From an uncultured Actinomycetes bacterium (lineage in GTDB: Bacteria > Actinomycetota > Acidimicrobiia > Acidimicrobiales > Microtrichaceae): DNA of 36,946 nt. Below the pieces are notes generated by a model, which saw only the letters and a program-made list of their open reading frames with translations, had not been told where the DNA came from and did not search any database. Made by a program: the position numbers and the translations under genes. Positions 22,394 to 31,127 of this stretch are shown here, in pieces. Numbering within the stretch: the stretch's first letter is position 1; each line of letters opens with the position of its first letter. The stretch lies in NCBI GenBank assembly GCA_903873135.1, contig CAIQNH010000158.1, positions 1 through 36,946 of the forward strand, written 5' to 3'.

Positions 22394-25300
22394 ATGGACC
22401 GACGGAAGGTGACTGGGGCGCGACGTCGTCCTCTCGACATGGACCCACTGGCGTCGAGCTCCGACGCAGACCGAGGAACCGACCCCACCGAGGGTGGGCG
22501 ACGACGATTCCGACTGCTCGCCGCGCTCGGTGCCGCGGGCGTCGTCGCCGTCGGCCTCGCCCCGACGGTCGTCGCCGGACCCGCCTACCTCCTGCTCGGC
22601 ACCGCCACGCTCGTGGTGGCCGGCTCCCGCCTCCGCCACCTGGACCCGCCCATCCGTCGGGCGGCCACCTGGATGGTCCTCGCGGGAGCCTGCTCGCTGG
22701 GCGGCGCGCTGTTGCGGGGCGTCGAGTCGCTCCTCACCGGCGTCACGTACCCGTTCCCGAGCGTCGCCGACGCGCTCGCACTGGTCTCGTACCCGATGTT
22801 CGTCGTGGCCATGGCCCTGGTGGTGCGCGGCCGGATCGGTCGACCGGACGGTGACCTGCGGATCGACGCGCTCGTCGCCGCCATCGCCGTCGGGGTCCTC
22901 CAGTGGCAGGTCGTGCTCCTGCCGGCGCTCGAGCAGGGCTCCGGGACGTCGGCGGCGTTGGCGCTCAACGTGGTGTACGCCGGGCTGTCGATCCTGCTCG
23001 TCGCTGCCGCCATCGGCATCTCCCTGGCAGGTGGCCACCGCTCCACGAGCAACCGCCTGCTCGCTGCGAGCCTCACGGGCGTCGTCCTGCTCGACCTGAC
23101 CGCCACGCTCGTCACCACCGGCCAGATCCCGTCCCAGTGGCGGCTCGTGCCCGCCGCGGCGGTGTTCGTGCTCGGTGCCGCCGGCCTCGTGCACCCGAGC
23201 GTCTCGGGGCTCCTCGAGCGACCGTCGGGCCGGGCGCACCTGCGACGCCTCACCTACACGAGGATCGGCGTGCTCGGACTGGCCCTCGTGGTGCCACCAG
23301 CGCTGGTCGCCGTGGCGCTGCTCACCGACGACACGAGCTCCCTCTGGCTCCCCGTCGTCGGCTCCCTCCTCCTGGCCCCGCTGGTGGTCGTCCGGCTCGG
23401 TCGCCTCGTGCAGCGCAACGCGGTCGTCGCGGACATCGAGTCGGCGGTGCGAGCGGTGAGCGAGGACCTGGTGGGCGCCACGTCGGCCGAGGAGATCGCC
23501 GCCATCACCGAGCGGGGCGTGACGGCGGTGACGGGCTCCCCCGACACCCGCCCGGAGTTCGTGATGCTGGACGAGGTCGACGTCGGCCCCGGGGCGACGG
23601 ACCGAGCCCCGCACCCGGCCACCGCTCCCCTGGTCCGAGCCGCCGTGTCGGCCCGGCGACAGGCCGGCAGCCCGCCGGCGTCCGGCGAGCTCGTCGAACT
23701 CGGGGTCCCGGGCTGGGCGGCAGCCGTCGTCGTGGTGGACGGCCGGGTCCGGGGCGCCGCGCTCCTCCAACCCGGCCGGCTCGGCGTCGAGCAGGTCCAG
23801 GCCATCCAGACCGTGTGCCGGGACGCCGCCCTCGCCCTGCGGTCGATCGACCGGACCGAGCTCACGGTCCGGCGACGGTCCGAGGAACGGTTCGCCTCGC
23901 TCATCGACAACTCGTCCGACATCGTCGTCGTGCTCGACAGCGACCACCGCTCCGTCTACGTCTCCCCCGTCGCCACCCGACTGCTCGGGTACCCGATCGA
24001 CTACCTGACCGGACTCGACGTCCACGAGCTCGTCCACCCCTCGGACCTCGAGGTCCTGGCCGGGTTCGAGGCGTCGGTCGCCCAGGGCCGCCGGGTGAGC
24101 CACGAGGTGCGGCTCCGTCACGTCGCCGGCACCTACCACTGGTTCGAGATGGTCGGCACCGACCTCACCCACGATCCGAACGTGCGGGGCGTGGTGCTCA
24201 CCGCTCGTGAGATCGGGGACCGGAAGTCCGCCGAGGACCGCCTCGTGCTCTCGGAGGCCCGATTCAAGGCGCTGGTGCAGCACTCGAGCGACCTGGTCGT
24301 GGCCGTGCTCCCCGACGGCGTGCTCCGCTACGCCAGCCCGTCCGTGGGGGCCCTCACGGGTCGATCGCTGGACCAGCTCGCCGTGCTCGAACTCGACGAC
24401 CTCTTCCCCAACAGCGCCCTCGACTGGGACGAGGCCCTGCGCTCGACCGCGTCGGAACCCGGCTGCCTGCTCACCTACTGGTTCGACGACGTGACCGGCC
24501 GGCGACGGCACATCGAGGCCACCGTGCGGGACCTGCGCGCCGAGCCGTCCCTCGGCGCCTACGTGCTCAACGGTCGCGACGTCACCGAGCGGACCGCCAT
24601 GGTCGAGCGGCTCGAGTACCAGGCGACCCACGACGGCCTGACCGGACTCCCCAACCGGACGCACGCCTGCACGGTGCTCGGCACCATGCTCGACCGGAAC
24701 CCCGGGCGGAGCACGGTCGCCGTGGTCTCGATCGACCTCGACGACTTCAAGAGCATCAACGACAGCCTCGGTCACGCCGTCGGCGACCGTGTGCTCACGA
24801 CGATCGCCCAGCGGGTCGCCCGGGTCGCCGAGGAGGACGACGTCGCCGCCCGGAGCAGCGGCGACGAGTTCCTCCTCGTCGTCGAGCGGGCCCGGGGGGA
24901 GGACCGCGTGACCGAGCTGGCCGGGCGCCTGCTGGAGCTCGTCGGCCGCCCCGTCGAGATCGACGACCGCACCATCACCGTCACGGCCTCGGCTGGGATC
25001 GCCTACGACCACGACCGGAGCCACTCCGCAGAGGACCTCCTCCGCGCGGCGGACACGGCGATGTACCGGTCCAAGGCCGAGGGCAGGGGCTCCGGCCGCC
25101 ACCGCATCACGGCGTTCGAGCCGTCGATGCACGCCGACAGCATGACGCGCTTCGAGCTGCGGGCCGACCTGGCCGCAGCGCTCGCCACCGACCAGCTGGA
25201 CGCGCACTACCAACCCGTGGTCGATCTCTGCACCCAGCGCATCATCGGTCTCGAGGCCCTGGTCCGCTGGCACCACCCGACGCGCGGGAGCCTGAGCCCC

Positions 25301-25933
25301 GGCGTGTTCGTCCCCATCGCCGAGGAACACGGCCTGGTGCTCGAGCTCGGTCGGTGGATGCGTCGACGGGCGTGCCGTGACCTGGCGCACTGGCGTCGGA
25401 CCCAGCCGGAGACGGCGGCGCACCTCACGGTCGCGGTGAACGTGGCGGCCGCCGAGCTCCACGACGACGAGCTGGTCGGCTCCGTGGCGGACCTCCTGGA
25501 GGAGCACGGGCTGCCGTCGGACTGCCTGACGCTCGAGCTGACCGAGTCCTCGCTGCTCACCGAGACCGAGCTGGTCCGCTCACGCATGGAGGCGCTGCGC
25601 GGACTCGGCGTCCGGCTGGCGATCGACGACTTCGGGACCGGCTACTCCTCGCTCGGCTACATCCACCGCTACAGCTTCGACATCCTCAAGATCGACCGGT
25701 CGTTCGTGAGCGCCCTCGAGCACGCCACGAACCGTCAGATCATCACCTCGGTCACGGACCTCGCCGCCCAGCTCCAGGCGTCCGTCGTCGCCGAGGGCAT
25801 CGAGACCGTCGAACAGGAGGCGGTGCTCGCCCGGCTCGGGATCGAGCTCGGACAGGGCTTCCTCTACTCCCGCCCCGTGCCCGCCGAGGCGATCGGCCAC
25901 CTGCTCGGCGCCCAGCAGATCGACCTCACCTGA
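22394..25933 (+). CDS. Membrane PAS-PAS-GGDEF-EAL c-di-GMP signalling protein
   Basis: A 1179-aa sensor enzyme. About eight hydrophobic segments (roughly 40-335) form a membrane input domain I cannot name. A GAF-like region (350-490) and two PAS domains (about 496-612 and 618-735) follow. The GGDEF domain (about 770-925) keeps DLDDFKSINDSLGH but its signature is SGDEF (822-826), and the RxxD inhibitory site is absent. The EAL domain (about 935-1170) has EAL (954-956), LTESSLL, DDFGTGYSS (1078-1086), KIDRSF and AEGIET, so phosphodiesterase activity is likely; cyclase activity is uncertain. The start is ATG at 22394; in-frame GTG at 22409 or ATG at 22439 are alternatives, and no site has a strong ribosome-binding sequence. 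Confidence 0.93.
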   Translation: MDRRKVTGARRRPLDMDPLASSSDADRGTDPTEGGRRRFRLLAALGAAGVVAVGLAPTVVAGPAYLLLGTATLVVAGSRLRHLDPPIRRAATWMVLAGACSLGGALLRGVESLLTGVTYPFPSVADALALVSYPMFVVAMALVVRGRIGRPDGDLRIDALVAAIAVGVLQWQVVLLPALEQGSGTSAALALNVVYAGLSILLVAAAIGISLAGGHRSTSNRLLAASLTGVVLLDLTATLVTTGQIPSQWRLVPAAAVFVLGAAGLVHPSVSGLLERPSGRAHLRRLTYTRIGVLGLALVVPPALVAVALLTDDTSSLWLPVVGSLLLAPLVVVRLGRLVQRNAVVADIESAVRAVSEDLVGATSAEEIAAITERGVTAVTGSPDTRPEFVMLDEVDVGPGATDRAPHPATAPLVRAAVSARRQAGSPPASGELVELGVPGWAAAVVVVDGRVRGAALLQPGRLGVEQVQAIQTVCRDAALALRSIDRTELTVRRRSEERFASLIDNSSDIVVVLDSDHRSVYVSPVATRLLGYPIDYLTGLDVHELVHPSDLEVLAGFEASVAQGRRVSHEVRLRHVAGTYHWFEMVGTDLTHDPNVRGVVLTAREIGDRKSAEDRLVLSEARFKALVQHSSDLVVAVLPDGVLRYASPSVGALTGRSLDQLAVLELDDLFPNSALDWDEALRSTASEPGCLLTYWFDDVTGRRRHIEATVRDLRAEPSLGAYVLNGRDVTERTAMVERLEYQATHDGLTGLPNRTHACTVLGTMLDRNPGRSTVAVVSIDLDDFKSINDSLGHAVGDRVLTTIAQRVARVAEEDDVAARSSGDEFLLVVERARGEDRVTELAGRLLELVGRPVEIDDRTITVTASAGIAYDHDRSHSAEDLLRAADTAMYRSKAEGRGSGRHRITAFEPSMHADSMTRFELRADLAAALATDQLDAHYQPVVDLCTQRIIGLEALVRWHHPTRGSLSPGVFVPIAEEHGLVLELGRWMRRRACRDLAHWRRTQPETAAHLTVAVNVAAAELHDDELVGSVADLLEEHGLPSDCLTLELTESSLLTETELVRSRMEALRGLGVRLAIDDFGTGYSSLGYIHRYSFDILKIDRSFVSALEHATNRQIITSVTDLAAQLQASVVAEGIETVEQEAVLARLGIELGQGFLYSRPVPAEAIGHLLGAQQIDLT

Positions 25934-25944
25934 GGCCCTCGGGC

Positions 25945-26448
25945 TCAGCCCGCCTGGATGGCCCGCAGGACGGCGACCATCTCGATCGCCACCTCGGCGG
26001 CCTCGGCACCCTTGTCGTCGCCCTCGACGTCGCCGTCCACGGTGGAGCGCACCAGCGCCTGACGCCGGTTCTCGGTGGTGAGCACCCCGAAGACCACGGG
26101 GACCCCGGTGTCGAGCTGGACCCGCAGCAACCCGTCGGCGGCCCCGCCGGCGACGAAGTCGAAGTGGGCGGTGTCGCCCCGGATCACCGCTCCGATCGCC
26201 ACCACCGCGTCGTAGCGGCCGGTGCGGGCGAGCGCCGATGCGGCCAACGGCAGCTCGAACGCCCCCGGCACCCACGCCACGTCGACGTCGGCCTCGTCGA
26301 CGCCCAGCGCGGCCGCTCGGGCGGTGAAGCCGCCCAGCAGCCGGTCGGTGATCGCCCGGTTCCACCGGGCACACGCCACGCCGATCCGGACGCCGGTGCC
26401 GTCCAGCTCGGGCTGGTCCGCACCCACGGCCACGAAGTCACGCCCCAC
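25945..26448 (-). CDS. ribH: 6,7-dimethyl-8-ribityllumazine synthase
   Basis: Penultimate step of riboflavin synthesis: condenses the pyrimidine with 3,4-dihydroxy-2-butanone 4-phosphate (167 aa). The conserved ARWNRAITDRLL, VPGAFELPLAA, GAVIRGDTAHFD and FGVLTTE segments are present. The His in GDTAHFD is the usual catalytic base. The C-terminal DDKGAEAAEVAIEM helix is also typical. The start is GTG at 26448 with GGGAGG upstream, 15 nt after ribBA. It converges on the GGDEF-EAL gene with an 11-nt gap and no obvious terminator. Confidence 0.97.
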   Translation of the reverse strand: MGRDFVAVGADQPELDGTGVRIGVACARWNRAITDRLLGGFTARAAALGVDEADVDVAWVPGAFELPLAASALARTGRYDAVVAIGAVIRGDTAHFDFVAGGAADGLLRVQLDTGVPVVFGVLTTENRRQALVRSTVDGDVEGDDKGAEAAEVAIEMVAVLRAIQAG

Positions 26449-26463
26449 CGGACACCTCCCCCG

Positions 26464-27711
26464 TCACGAGTCCTGGTCCTCGAAGAGGTGACCCATCCGC
26501 TCCCGCTTGGTGCGCAGGTACTCGACGTTCTCCGGGTTCGGCTCGGTCACCACCGGCTCCCGGCCCGTGATCTGCAGGCCGAACCCCTCGAGTCCGCCGT
26601 ACTTGGCCGGGTTGTTGGTCATGAGCCGCATGGTCGTGATGCCGAGGTCGTTGAGGATCTGCGCGCCGATCCCGTACTCGCGGGAGTCCACCGGCAGGCC
26701 GAGCTCCACGTTGGCGTCGACGGTGTCGCGCCCCTGCTCCTGCAGGCTGTAGGCGCGGATCTTGTGGCCCAGGCCGATCCCCCGCCCCTCGTGTCCACGC
26801 AGGTACACCAGCACCCCGAGGTCCTCGGCGGCGATCCGCTGCAGGGCCTTGTCGAGTTGCACCCCGCAGTCGCAGCGCAGCGAGCCGAACACGTCGCCCG
26901 TCAGGCACTCCGAGTGCACCCGCACCAGCACGTCGTCCTCGCCCTGCACCGCGCCGCGGACCAGGGCCACGTGCTGCTCGCCGTCGAGGAGCGACTCGTA
27001 GACGTAGCAGGTGAAGTCCCCCCAGTCGGTCGGGATGCGGGCCTCCGCCACCCGGCGCACGAGCTTCTCGGTCTGACGGCGGTGGCGGATCAGCTGGGCG
27101 ATGCTGATCAGCAGCAGGTCGTGCTCACGGCAGAACTCGACGAGGTCGGGCACCCGGGCCATCGTGCCGTCGTCGTTGACGATCTCGCAGAGCACGCCGG
27201 CCGGCGCCCGACCGGCCAGGCGTGCCAGGTCGACGGCGGCCTCGGTGTGGCCCGCCCGCTTGAGGACGCCACCCTCGGCGTAGCGGAGCGGGAAGATGTG
27301 GCCGGGCCGGGCCAGGTCGCCGGGCCTCGTGGCGGGGTCGGTCAGCGCCACGAGCGTCGCGGCCCGGTCCGCCGCCGAGATCCCGGTCGACGTCCCGTGG
27401 ACGAGGTCCACCGAGTAGGTGAACGCCGTCCGGTGCGACTCGGTGTTGTCGCGCACCATCAGCGGGATCTGGAGGTCGTCGAGCCGGTCGCCGGTGAGCG
27501 GGGCGCAGATCACACCCGAGGTGTGTCGGACGAAGAACGCGATCTTCTCGGGTGTGGCGGCGTCGGCGGCCATGATGAGGTCGCCCTCGTTCTCGCGGTC
27601 CTCGTCGTCGACCACCACGACGATCTCCCCGCGGGCGACGGCCTCGATCGCCTCCGGGATGGAGGCGAAGGCGGATCCCACGCTCCCCTGCTCCTCGACT
27701 GGTTCACGCAC
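26464..27711 (-). CDS. ribBA: Bifunctional DHBP synthase / GTP cyclohydrolase II
   Basis: Supplies both riboflavin precursors (415 aa from this start). The N-terminal RibB half has DDEDRENEGDLI and the HTSGVIC and GHTEAAVDLARLAG active-site segments. The C-terminal RibA half has the zinc ligands in CLTGDVFGSLRCDCG and the GTP-site segment RGHEGRGIGL. Start choice is uncertain: GTG at 27711 has GAGGAG 7 nt upstream and overlaps ribE by 8 nt; GTG at 27714, GTG at 27681 (also with GAGGAG at 9 nt) and GTG at 27762 are alternatives. The family core begins at FASIPEAI, inside all of them. Confidence 0.96.
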   Translation of the reverse strand: MREPVEEQGSVGSAFASIPEAIEAVARGEIVVVVDDEDRENEGDLIMAADAATPEKIAFFVRHTSGVICAPLTGDRLDDLQIPLMVRDNTESHRTAFTYSVDLVHGTSTGISAADRAATLVALTDPATRPGDLARPGHIFPLRYAEGGVLKRAGHTEAAVDLARLAGRAPAGVLCEIVNDDGTMARVPDLVEFCREHDLLLISIAQLIRHRRQTEKLVRRVAEARIPTDWGDFTCYVYESLLDGEQHVALVRGAVQGEDDVLVRVHSECLTGDVFGSLRCDCGVQLDKALQRIAAEDLGVLVYLRGHEGRGIGLGHKIRAYSLQEQGRDTVDANVELGLPVDSREYGIGAQILNDLGITTMRLMTNNPAKYGGLEGFGLQITGREPVVTEPNPENVEYLRTKRERMGHLFEDQDS

Positions 27712-28330
27712 CACCGGGCTCCTCGCCTCCGCTGTCGGGACCGGAATCGTCCCGGTCCCCACCTCTGGTGTACCCGACGAGGAGCCGTTCGGCGTACTTG
27801 GCCATCACGTCGACCTCCAGGTTCACCGGATCCCCCGGAGCCCGGACCCCCAGCGTCGTCACCTGCATCGTGTGGGGGATGACGGCGACGGTGCACCGGT
27901 CCTCGAGGGCGTCGACCACGGTGAGGCTCACGCCGTCCACCGTCACCGAGCCCTTCTCGACCAGGTAGCGGGCGAGACCGGCCGGCACCTCGACCGCCAG
28001 GTCGGGGGCCGCGACGAGCACCCGACCGACGCCGTCGACGTGCCCCTGGACCAGGTGCCCGCCGAGTCGGTCCGCCAGCCGCACGGGGCGCTCCAGGTTC
28101 ACGGGGTCACCGGGACGGAGCCCACCGAGCGAGGTGCGGTCCAGGGTCTCCTGGCTGAGCTCCGCCCGCCACCACCCGTCGGACCACTCGACCACCGTGA
28201 GGCAGCACCCGTTGACCGCGATCGACGCACCGAGCGTGACGTCCTCGAGGACGGTGGTCGCTGCCACCACCAGGTCGGGACCCGAGCAGCGTTCGACCGT
28301 CCCGAGCTCCTCGACGATCCCGGTGAACAC
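27704..28330 (-). CDS. ribE: Riboflavin synthase alpha chain
   Basis: Dismutates two lumazine molecules to riboflavin (208 aa). Two homologous lumazine-binding domains are visible. The first begins FTGIVEELG with NGCCLTVV; the second begins near GHLVQGHVDGVG and contains VDGVSLTVV. A Gly/Asp/Glu-rich tail (last about 18 residues) is extra to the family. The start is GTG at 28330, one nucleotide after the ribD stop, giving VFTGIVEE as in other RibE; the frame's upstream extension lies inside ribD and is rejected. Confidence 0.96.
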   Translation of the reverse strand: MFTGIVEELGTVERCSGPDLVVAATTVLEDVTLGASIAVNGCCLTVVEWSDGWWRAELSQETLDRTSLGGLRPGDPVNLERPVRLADRLGGHLVQGHVDGVGRVLVAAPDLAVEVPAGLARYLVEKGSVTVDGVSLTVVDALEDRCTVAVIPHTMQVTTLGVRAPGDPVNLEVDVMAKYAERLLVGYTRGGDRDDSGPDSGGEEPGGA

Positions 28331-28331
28331 C

Positions 28332-29411
28332 TCAGACCGACCCGTCGACGGACCGGACACCCGCCTCGTCCTCGGGCAGGGCGTCCAGCGGGGTCAGCTC
28401 GATGCGCAGGTCGTCCCCGACACGCTCGACGCTCGTGAACCGGCCCCGCCAGAGCTCGGAGATGTCGAACGCCCCGTGCCCCCCGAAGAGACCCGGCGCG
28501 TCGCTACCGCCGAACAGCGCCGGGGCCAGGTACACCACGTAGCGATCCACGAGCCCGGCCCGGTGGAACTCGCCGGCGACCCGGGCACCGCCCTCGACCA
28601 GCAGCTGGACCACCCCCTCCTCGCCGAGCTGGTCCAGGACGTCGGCGAGCTCACCCTTCACCTCGGTGCACGGGTGCACGGCGGCGTCGAGCGGTGCGGA
28701 ACCGAGGACGATCCGTCGGGGGTCGAGGCCCCCACGCTCGGGCACCATCGGATCGTGGTGGTCCCGCACCGTGAGCGACGGGTCGTCCCGGCGGACCGTT
28801 CCGGCACCCACGAGGATCGCGTCCGACTCGGCCCGCAGCCGGTGGCCGTCGGCCCGGGCCTCGGGCGAGGTGATCCACTGGCTCGAGCCGTTCGGCGCCG
28901 CCGTCCGACCGTCGGTCGACGCCGCGAGTTTCAGGACCACCCAGGGCCGACCCGTCCGACGGTGCTTCAGGTAGGGACGCAGCTGGTTCGTGACCTGCGC
29001 CGCCTGGATGCCGACGTCGACGACGATCCCGGCCGCACGGAGCGCGGCCACCCCGCTGCCGGCCACCTGCGGGTCCGGGTCCTCGATGCCGACCACGACC
29101 CGACGCACCCCGGCGGAGCGGACGGCGTCGACGCACGGTGGGGTGCGACCGTGGTGGGAACACGGCTCGAGGGTCACGTAGAGCGTCGCGCCCTCGGCGT
29201 CGGCACCCGCAGCGTCGAGCGCCACGATCTCGGCGTGACGACCGCCCACCCGCTCCGTGGACCCCTCGTAGGTCCGCCCCTCCGGGGTGCGGACCACCGC
29301 CCCCACCCACGGGTTCGGCGGGGCCAGGCACCGTGACCGGGCGCCGGCGGCGATGGCGCGGGTCATGCACTGACGATCGACTGCGTCACCCGCCGGCTCG
29401 ATGGAGGACAT
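28332..29411 (-). CDS. ribD: Riboflavin biosynthesis deaminase/reductase RibD
   Basis: Bifunctional enzyme (359 aa). The N-terminal deaminase has zinc ligands in GGRHAEIVAL and EPCSHHGRTPPC. The C-terminal NADPH-dependent reductase starts near PWVVLKLAASTDGR and includes QLLVEGGARVAG. The start is ATG at 29411; there is no clear Shine-Dalgarno, but a TAGGCT box ends 9 nt upstream, so the leader may be only 2-3 nt. First of the contiguous ribD-ribE-ribBA-ribH set. No FMN riboswitch fits in the 52-nt gap before it. Confidence 0.97.
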   Translation of the reverse strand: MSSIEPAGDAVDRQCMTRAIAAGARSRCLAPPNPWVGAVVRTPEGRTYEGSTERVGGRHAEIVALDAAGADAEGATLYVTLEPCSHHGRTPPCVDAVRSAGVRRVVVGIEDPDPQVAGSGVAALRAAGIVVDVGIQAAQVTNQLRPYLKHRRTGRPWVVLKLAASTDGRTAAPNGSSQWITSPEARADGHRLRAESDAILVGAGTVRRDDPSLTVRDHHDPMVPERGGLDPRRIVLGSAPLDAAVHPCTEVKGELADVLDQLGEEGVVQLLVEGGARVAGEFHRAGLVDRYVVYLAPALFGGSDAPGLFGGHGAFDISELWRGRFTSVERVGDDLRIELTPLDALPEDEAGVRSVDGSV

Positions 29412-29420
29412 CGGCCGCCC

Positions 29421-29451
29421 AGCCTAGACGTGGGGGGTCCGGGGCCCCACG
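29421..29451 (-). promoter_or_regulatory. ribD upstream hairpin and candidate -10 box
   Basis: In the moaB-ribD gap the minus strand has an inverted repeat, CGTGGGG/CCCCACG (29429-29451), directly followed by TAGGCT (29421-29426), a TAnnnT -10 candidate 9 nt before the ribD ATG. The hairpin lacks a T-run. It may end or slow transcription from moaB while the -10 box starts rib transcription. Confidence 0.35.
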
Positions 29452-29463
29452 CCGGTTCGCTCC

Positions 29464-29958
29464 TCAGTCGTGGTGGCCGTGCACCCCGGCGAGCAGGTCC
29501 ACGGCGTGGTCCACCACGTCGAGGATGGCCTCGAGCATCTCGATCGCCCCTCGGGGGCTCCCGGGCGTGTTGACGATCAGGGCAGCCCCGCGGATCCCGG
29601 CGGTGCCACGGGACAGGCGACCGAGCGGGTTCACCGCTCGCATGGCCTCGGCCAGACCAGGCGCCGGTCGGTCCAGGACCCGGGCGGTGCCCTCCGGGGT
29701 GACGTCCCGGGGACCGAACCCCGTGCCCCCGGTGGTCACGATGAGGCCGTTGAACCCGTAGGCCATGTAGCTGAGGGCGTTGGCGACCTCCTCGACCGAG
29801 TCCGACACCACTCGGTGCTCGACCACCTCGAGTCCGGCGTCGCCCAGTCGCTCGACCACGGCCGAGCCGCCGAGGTCCTCACGGTCGCCGGCGTCGACGC
29901 TGTCGGACACCGTCAGGACCTTGGCCAGACGCCGACGTTCGGGTACCGGGTCGCTCAC
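29464..29958 (-). CDS. MoaB/Mog-family molybdenum cofactor protein
   Basis: A 164-aa MoaB/Mog-type protein; members adenylylate molybdopterin before molybdenum insertion. The family signature TTGGTGFGPRDVTPE is complete, as are ALIVNTPGSPRGA and the KVLTVSDSVDAGDRED start. No other molybdenum cofactor genes are nearby, so whether it acts in that pathway here is inferred from family alone. The start is GTG at 29958, with a 4-nt overlap with the rsmB stop. Confidence 0.9.
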   Translation of the reverse strand: MSDPVPERRRLAKVLTVSDSVDAGDREDLGGSAVVERLGDAGLEVVEHRVVSDSVEEVANALSYMAYGFNGLIVTTGGTGFGPRDVTPEGTARVLDRPAPGLAEAMRAVNPLGRLSRGTAGIRGAALIVNTPGSPRGAIEMLEAILDVVDHAVDLLAGVHGHHD

Positions 29959-31127
29959 GGACGCATCGTAGTGTCGGGACCCGATCGGCGGTACCGGAAG
30001 AGCGCCATCCCGTCGTGCTCACCACCGACCGGCACCAACAGTGCGCCCCGGCCCCAGGGGATCCACGGGGGCCCCGGAGGCGGCAGCGCGACCAGATCGA
30101 CGGACGCCGCTGCGAGCCGCTCGTCCACCCCGACGGACTCGACGCGCGTCAGGGTGCACACGCTGTAGGTCAGCTCGCCACCGGGTCGGACCAGATCGGC
30201 AGCTGCGAGCAGCAGTTCGAGCTGCAGGTCCGCCAGACGCTCGGGTGCCGTGGACTCGACGCGCCAACGGGCGTCGGCCCGGCGACCGAGGACGCCGAGG
30301 CCGGAGCACGGGGCGTCCACCAGGACGCGATCGAAGCCGGCCCGGCGGAACGGAGGCCGACGACCGTCGGCACCGACCACGAGGACACGTCCCGGGTCCG
30401 AGCGACCGGCGGCGTCCGCGAGCAGGCTGAGTCGTGGACCCGCCGGTTCGCAGGCGACCACGGTGGCGCCGACGCCGGCCACGGCCGTCGCCTTGCCCCC
30501 CGGGGCCGCACAGACGTCGAGCACCAGCTCCCCGGGACCGGCGCCCACCGACCCGGCCACCCACTGGGAGGCGAGGTCCTGCACGTAGCCGTCGGCACGC
30601 ACGTGGACCGGAGGGGGCTGGTTCATGGCGATCATCGCGGCGCGTGCCGGCTCCGGACCGAGGTCCTCCACGAGCCGGTCGTGGATCCAGTCCGGGTAGC
30701 TCAGCTCCTCGGCCGGGGAGGCGTAGCTCGGAGGCGCACCGTCGAGGTCGGCCGACACGCGACGGAGCACGGCGTTCACCAGCCCGCGGAAACGACTCGG
30801 TGCGGCCGCCACCGTCGTCGAGACCACGGCGTACGCAGGGAGGTCGGGCCGATCCGCGAGCTGGTAGGCACCGAGCCGGAGCGCACGCCGCGCCGACGGG
30901 GGTGGCGGCGTCCGGAGGTGCGGGTCGCACACGGCGTCGAGCGCCCGGCGCCGACGCACGGTGCCGGCGACGAGGTCGGTCACCAGCCGGCGGTCGACGT
31001 CGGGCAGCGAGCACCCGTCGAGCGCGTGGCGGAGCGCGATGTTGGCGTAGGCGTCGTCGTCCTCCACCCGGGCCAGCACCTCGAGGGCCAACCGCCGGGC
31101 GGCGACTCCCGGAGCCGGCTCACCCAC
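29955..31127 (-). CDS. rsmB: 16S rRNA m5C967 methyltransferase
   Basis: RsmB/Sun-type cytosine-5 methyltransferase (390 aa). The N-terminal NusB-like RNA-binding domain (about 1-130) is followed by the SAM domain: motif I LDVCAAPGGKATAVAG, motif IV VDAPCSGLGVLGRR with its cysteine, and motif VI YSVCTLTRVE with the catalytic cysteine. The start is GTG at 31127, overlapping the fmt end by 8 nt, with GGGGGAA 7 nt upstream. Adjacent fmt and def are the usual partners. Confidence 0.94.
   Translation of the reverse strand: MGEPAPGVAARRLALEVLARVEDDDAYANIALRHALDGCSLPDVDRRLVTDLVAGTVRRRRALDAVCDPHLRTPPPPSARRALRLGAYQLADRPDLPAYAVVSTTVAAAPSRFRGLVNAVLRRVSADLDGAPPSYASPAEELSYPDWIHDRLVEDLGPEPARAAMIAMNQPPPVHVRADGYVQDLASQWVAGSVGAGPGELVLDVCAAPGGKATAVAGVGATVVACEPAGPRLSLLADAAGRSDPGRVLVVGADGRRPPFRRAGFDRVLVDAPCSGLGVLGRRADARWRVESTAPERLADLQLELLLAAADLVRPGGELTYSVCTLTRVESVGVDERLAAASVDLVALPPPGPPWIPWGRGALLVPVGGEHDGMALFRYRRSGPDTTMRP

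Noticed and set aside
22337-25507. 1056-aa minus-strand open frame over the GGDEF-EAL gene
   Set aside because: The plus strand carries clear PAS, GGDEF and EAL motifs; the antisense product is low-complexity His/Glu/Gly-rich sequence.
29412-29463. FMN riboswitch upstream of ribD
   Set aside because: Only 52 nt are available and none of the conserved RFN pieces is visible.
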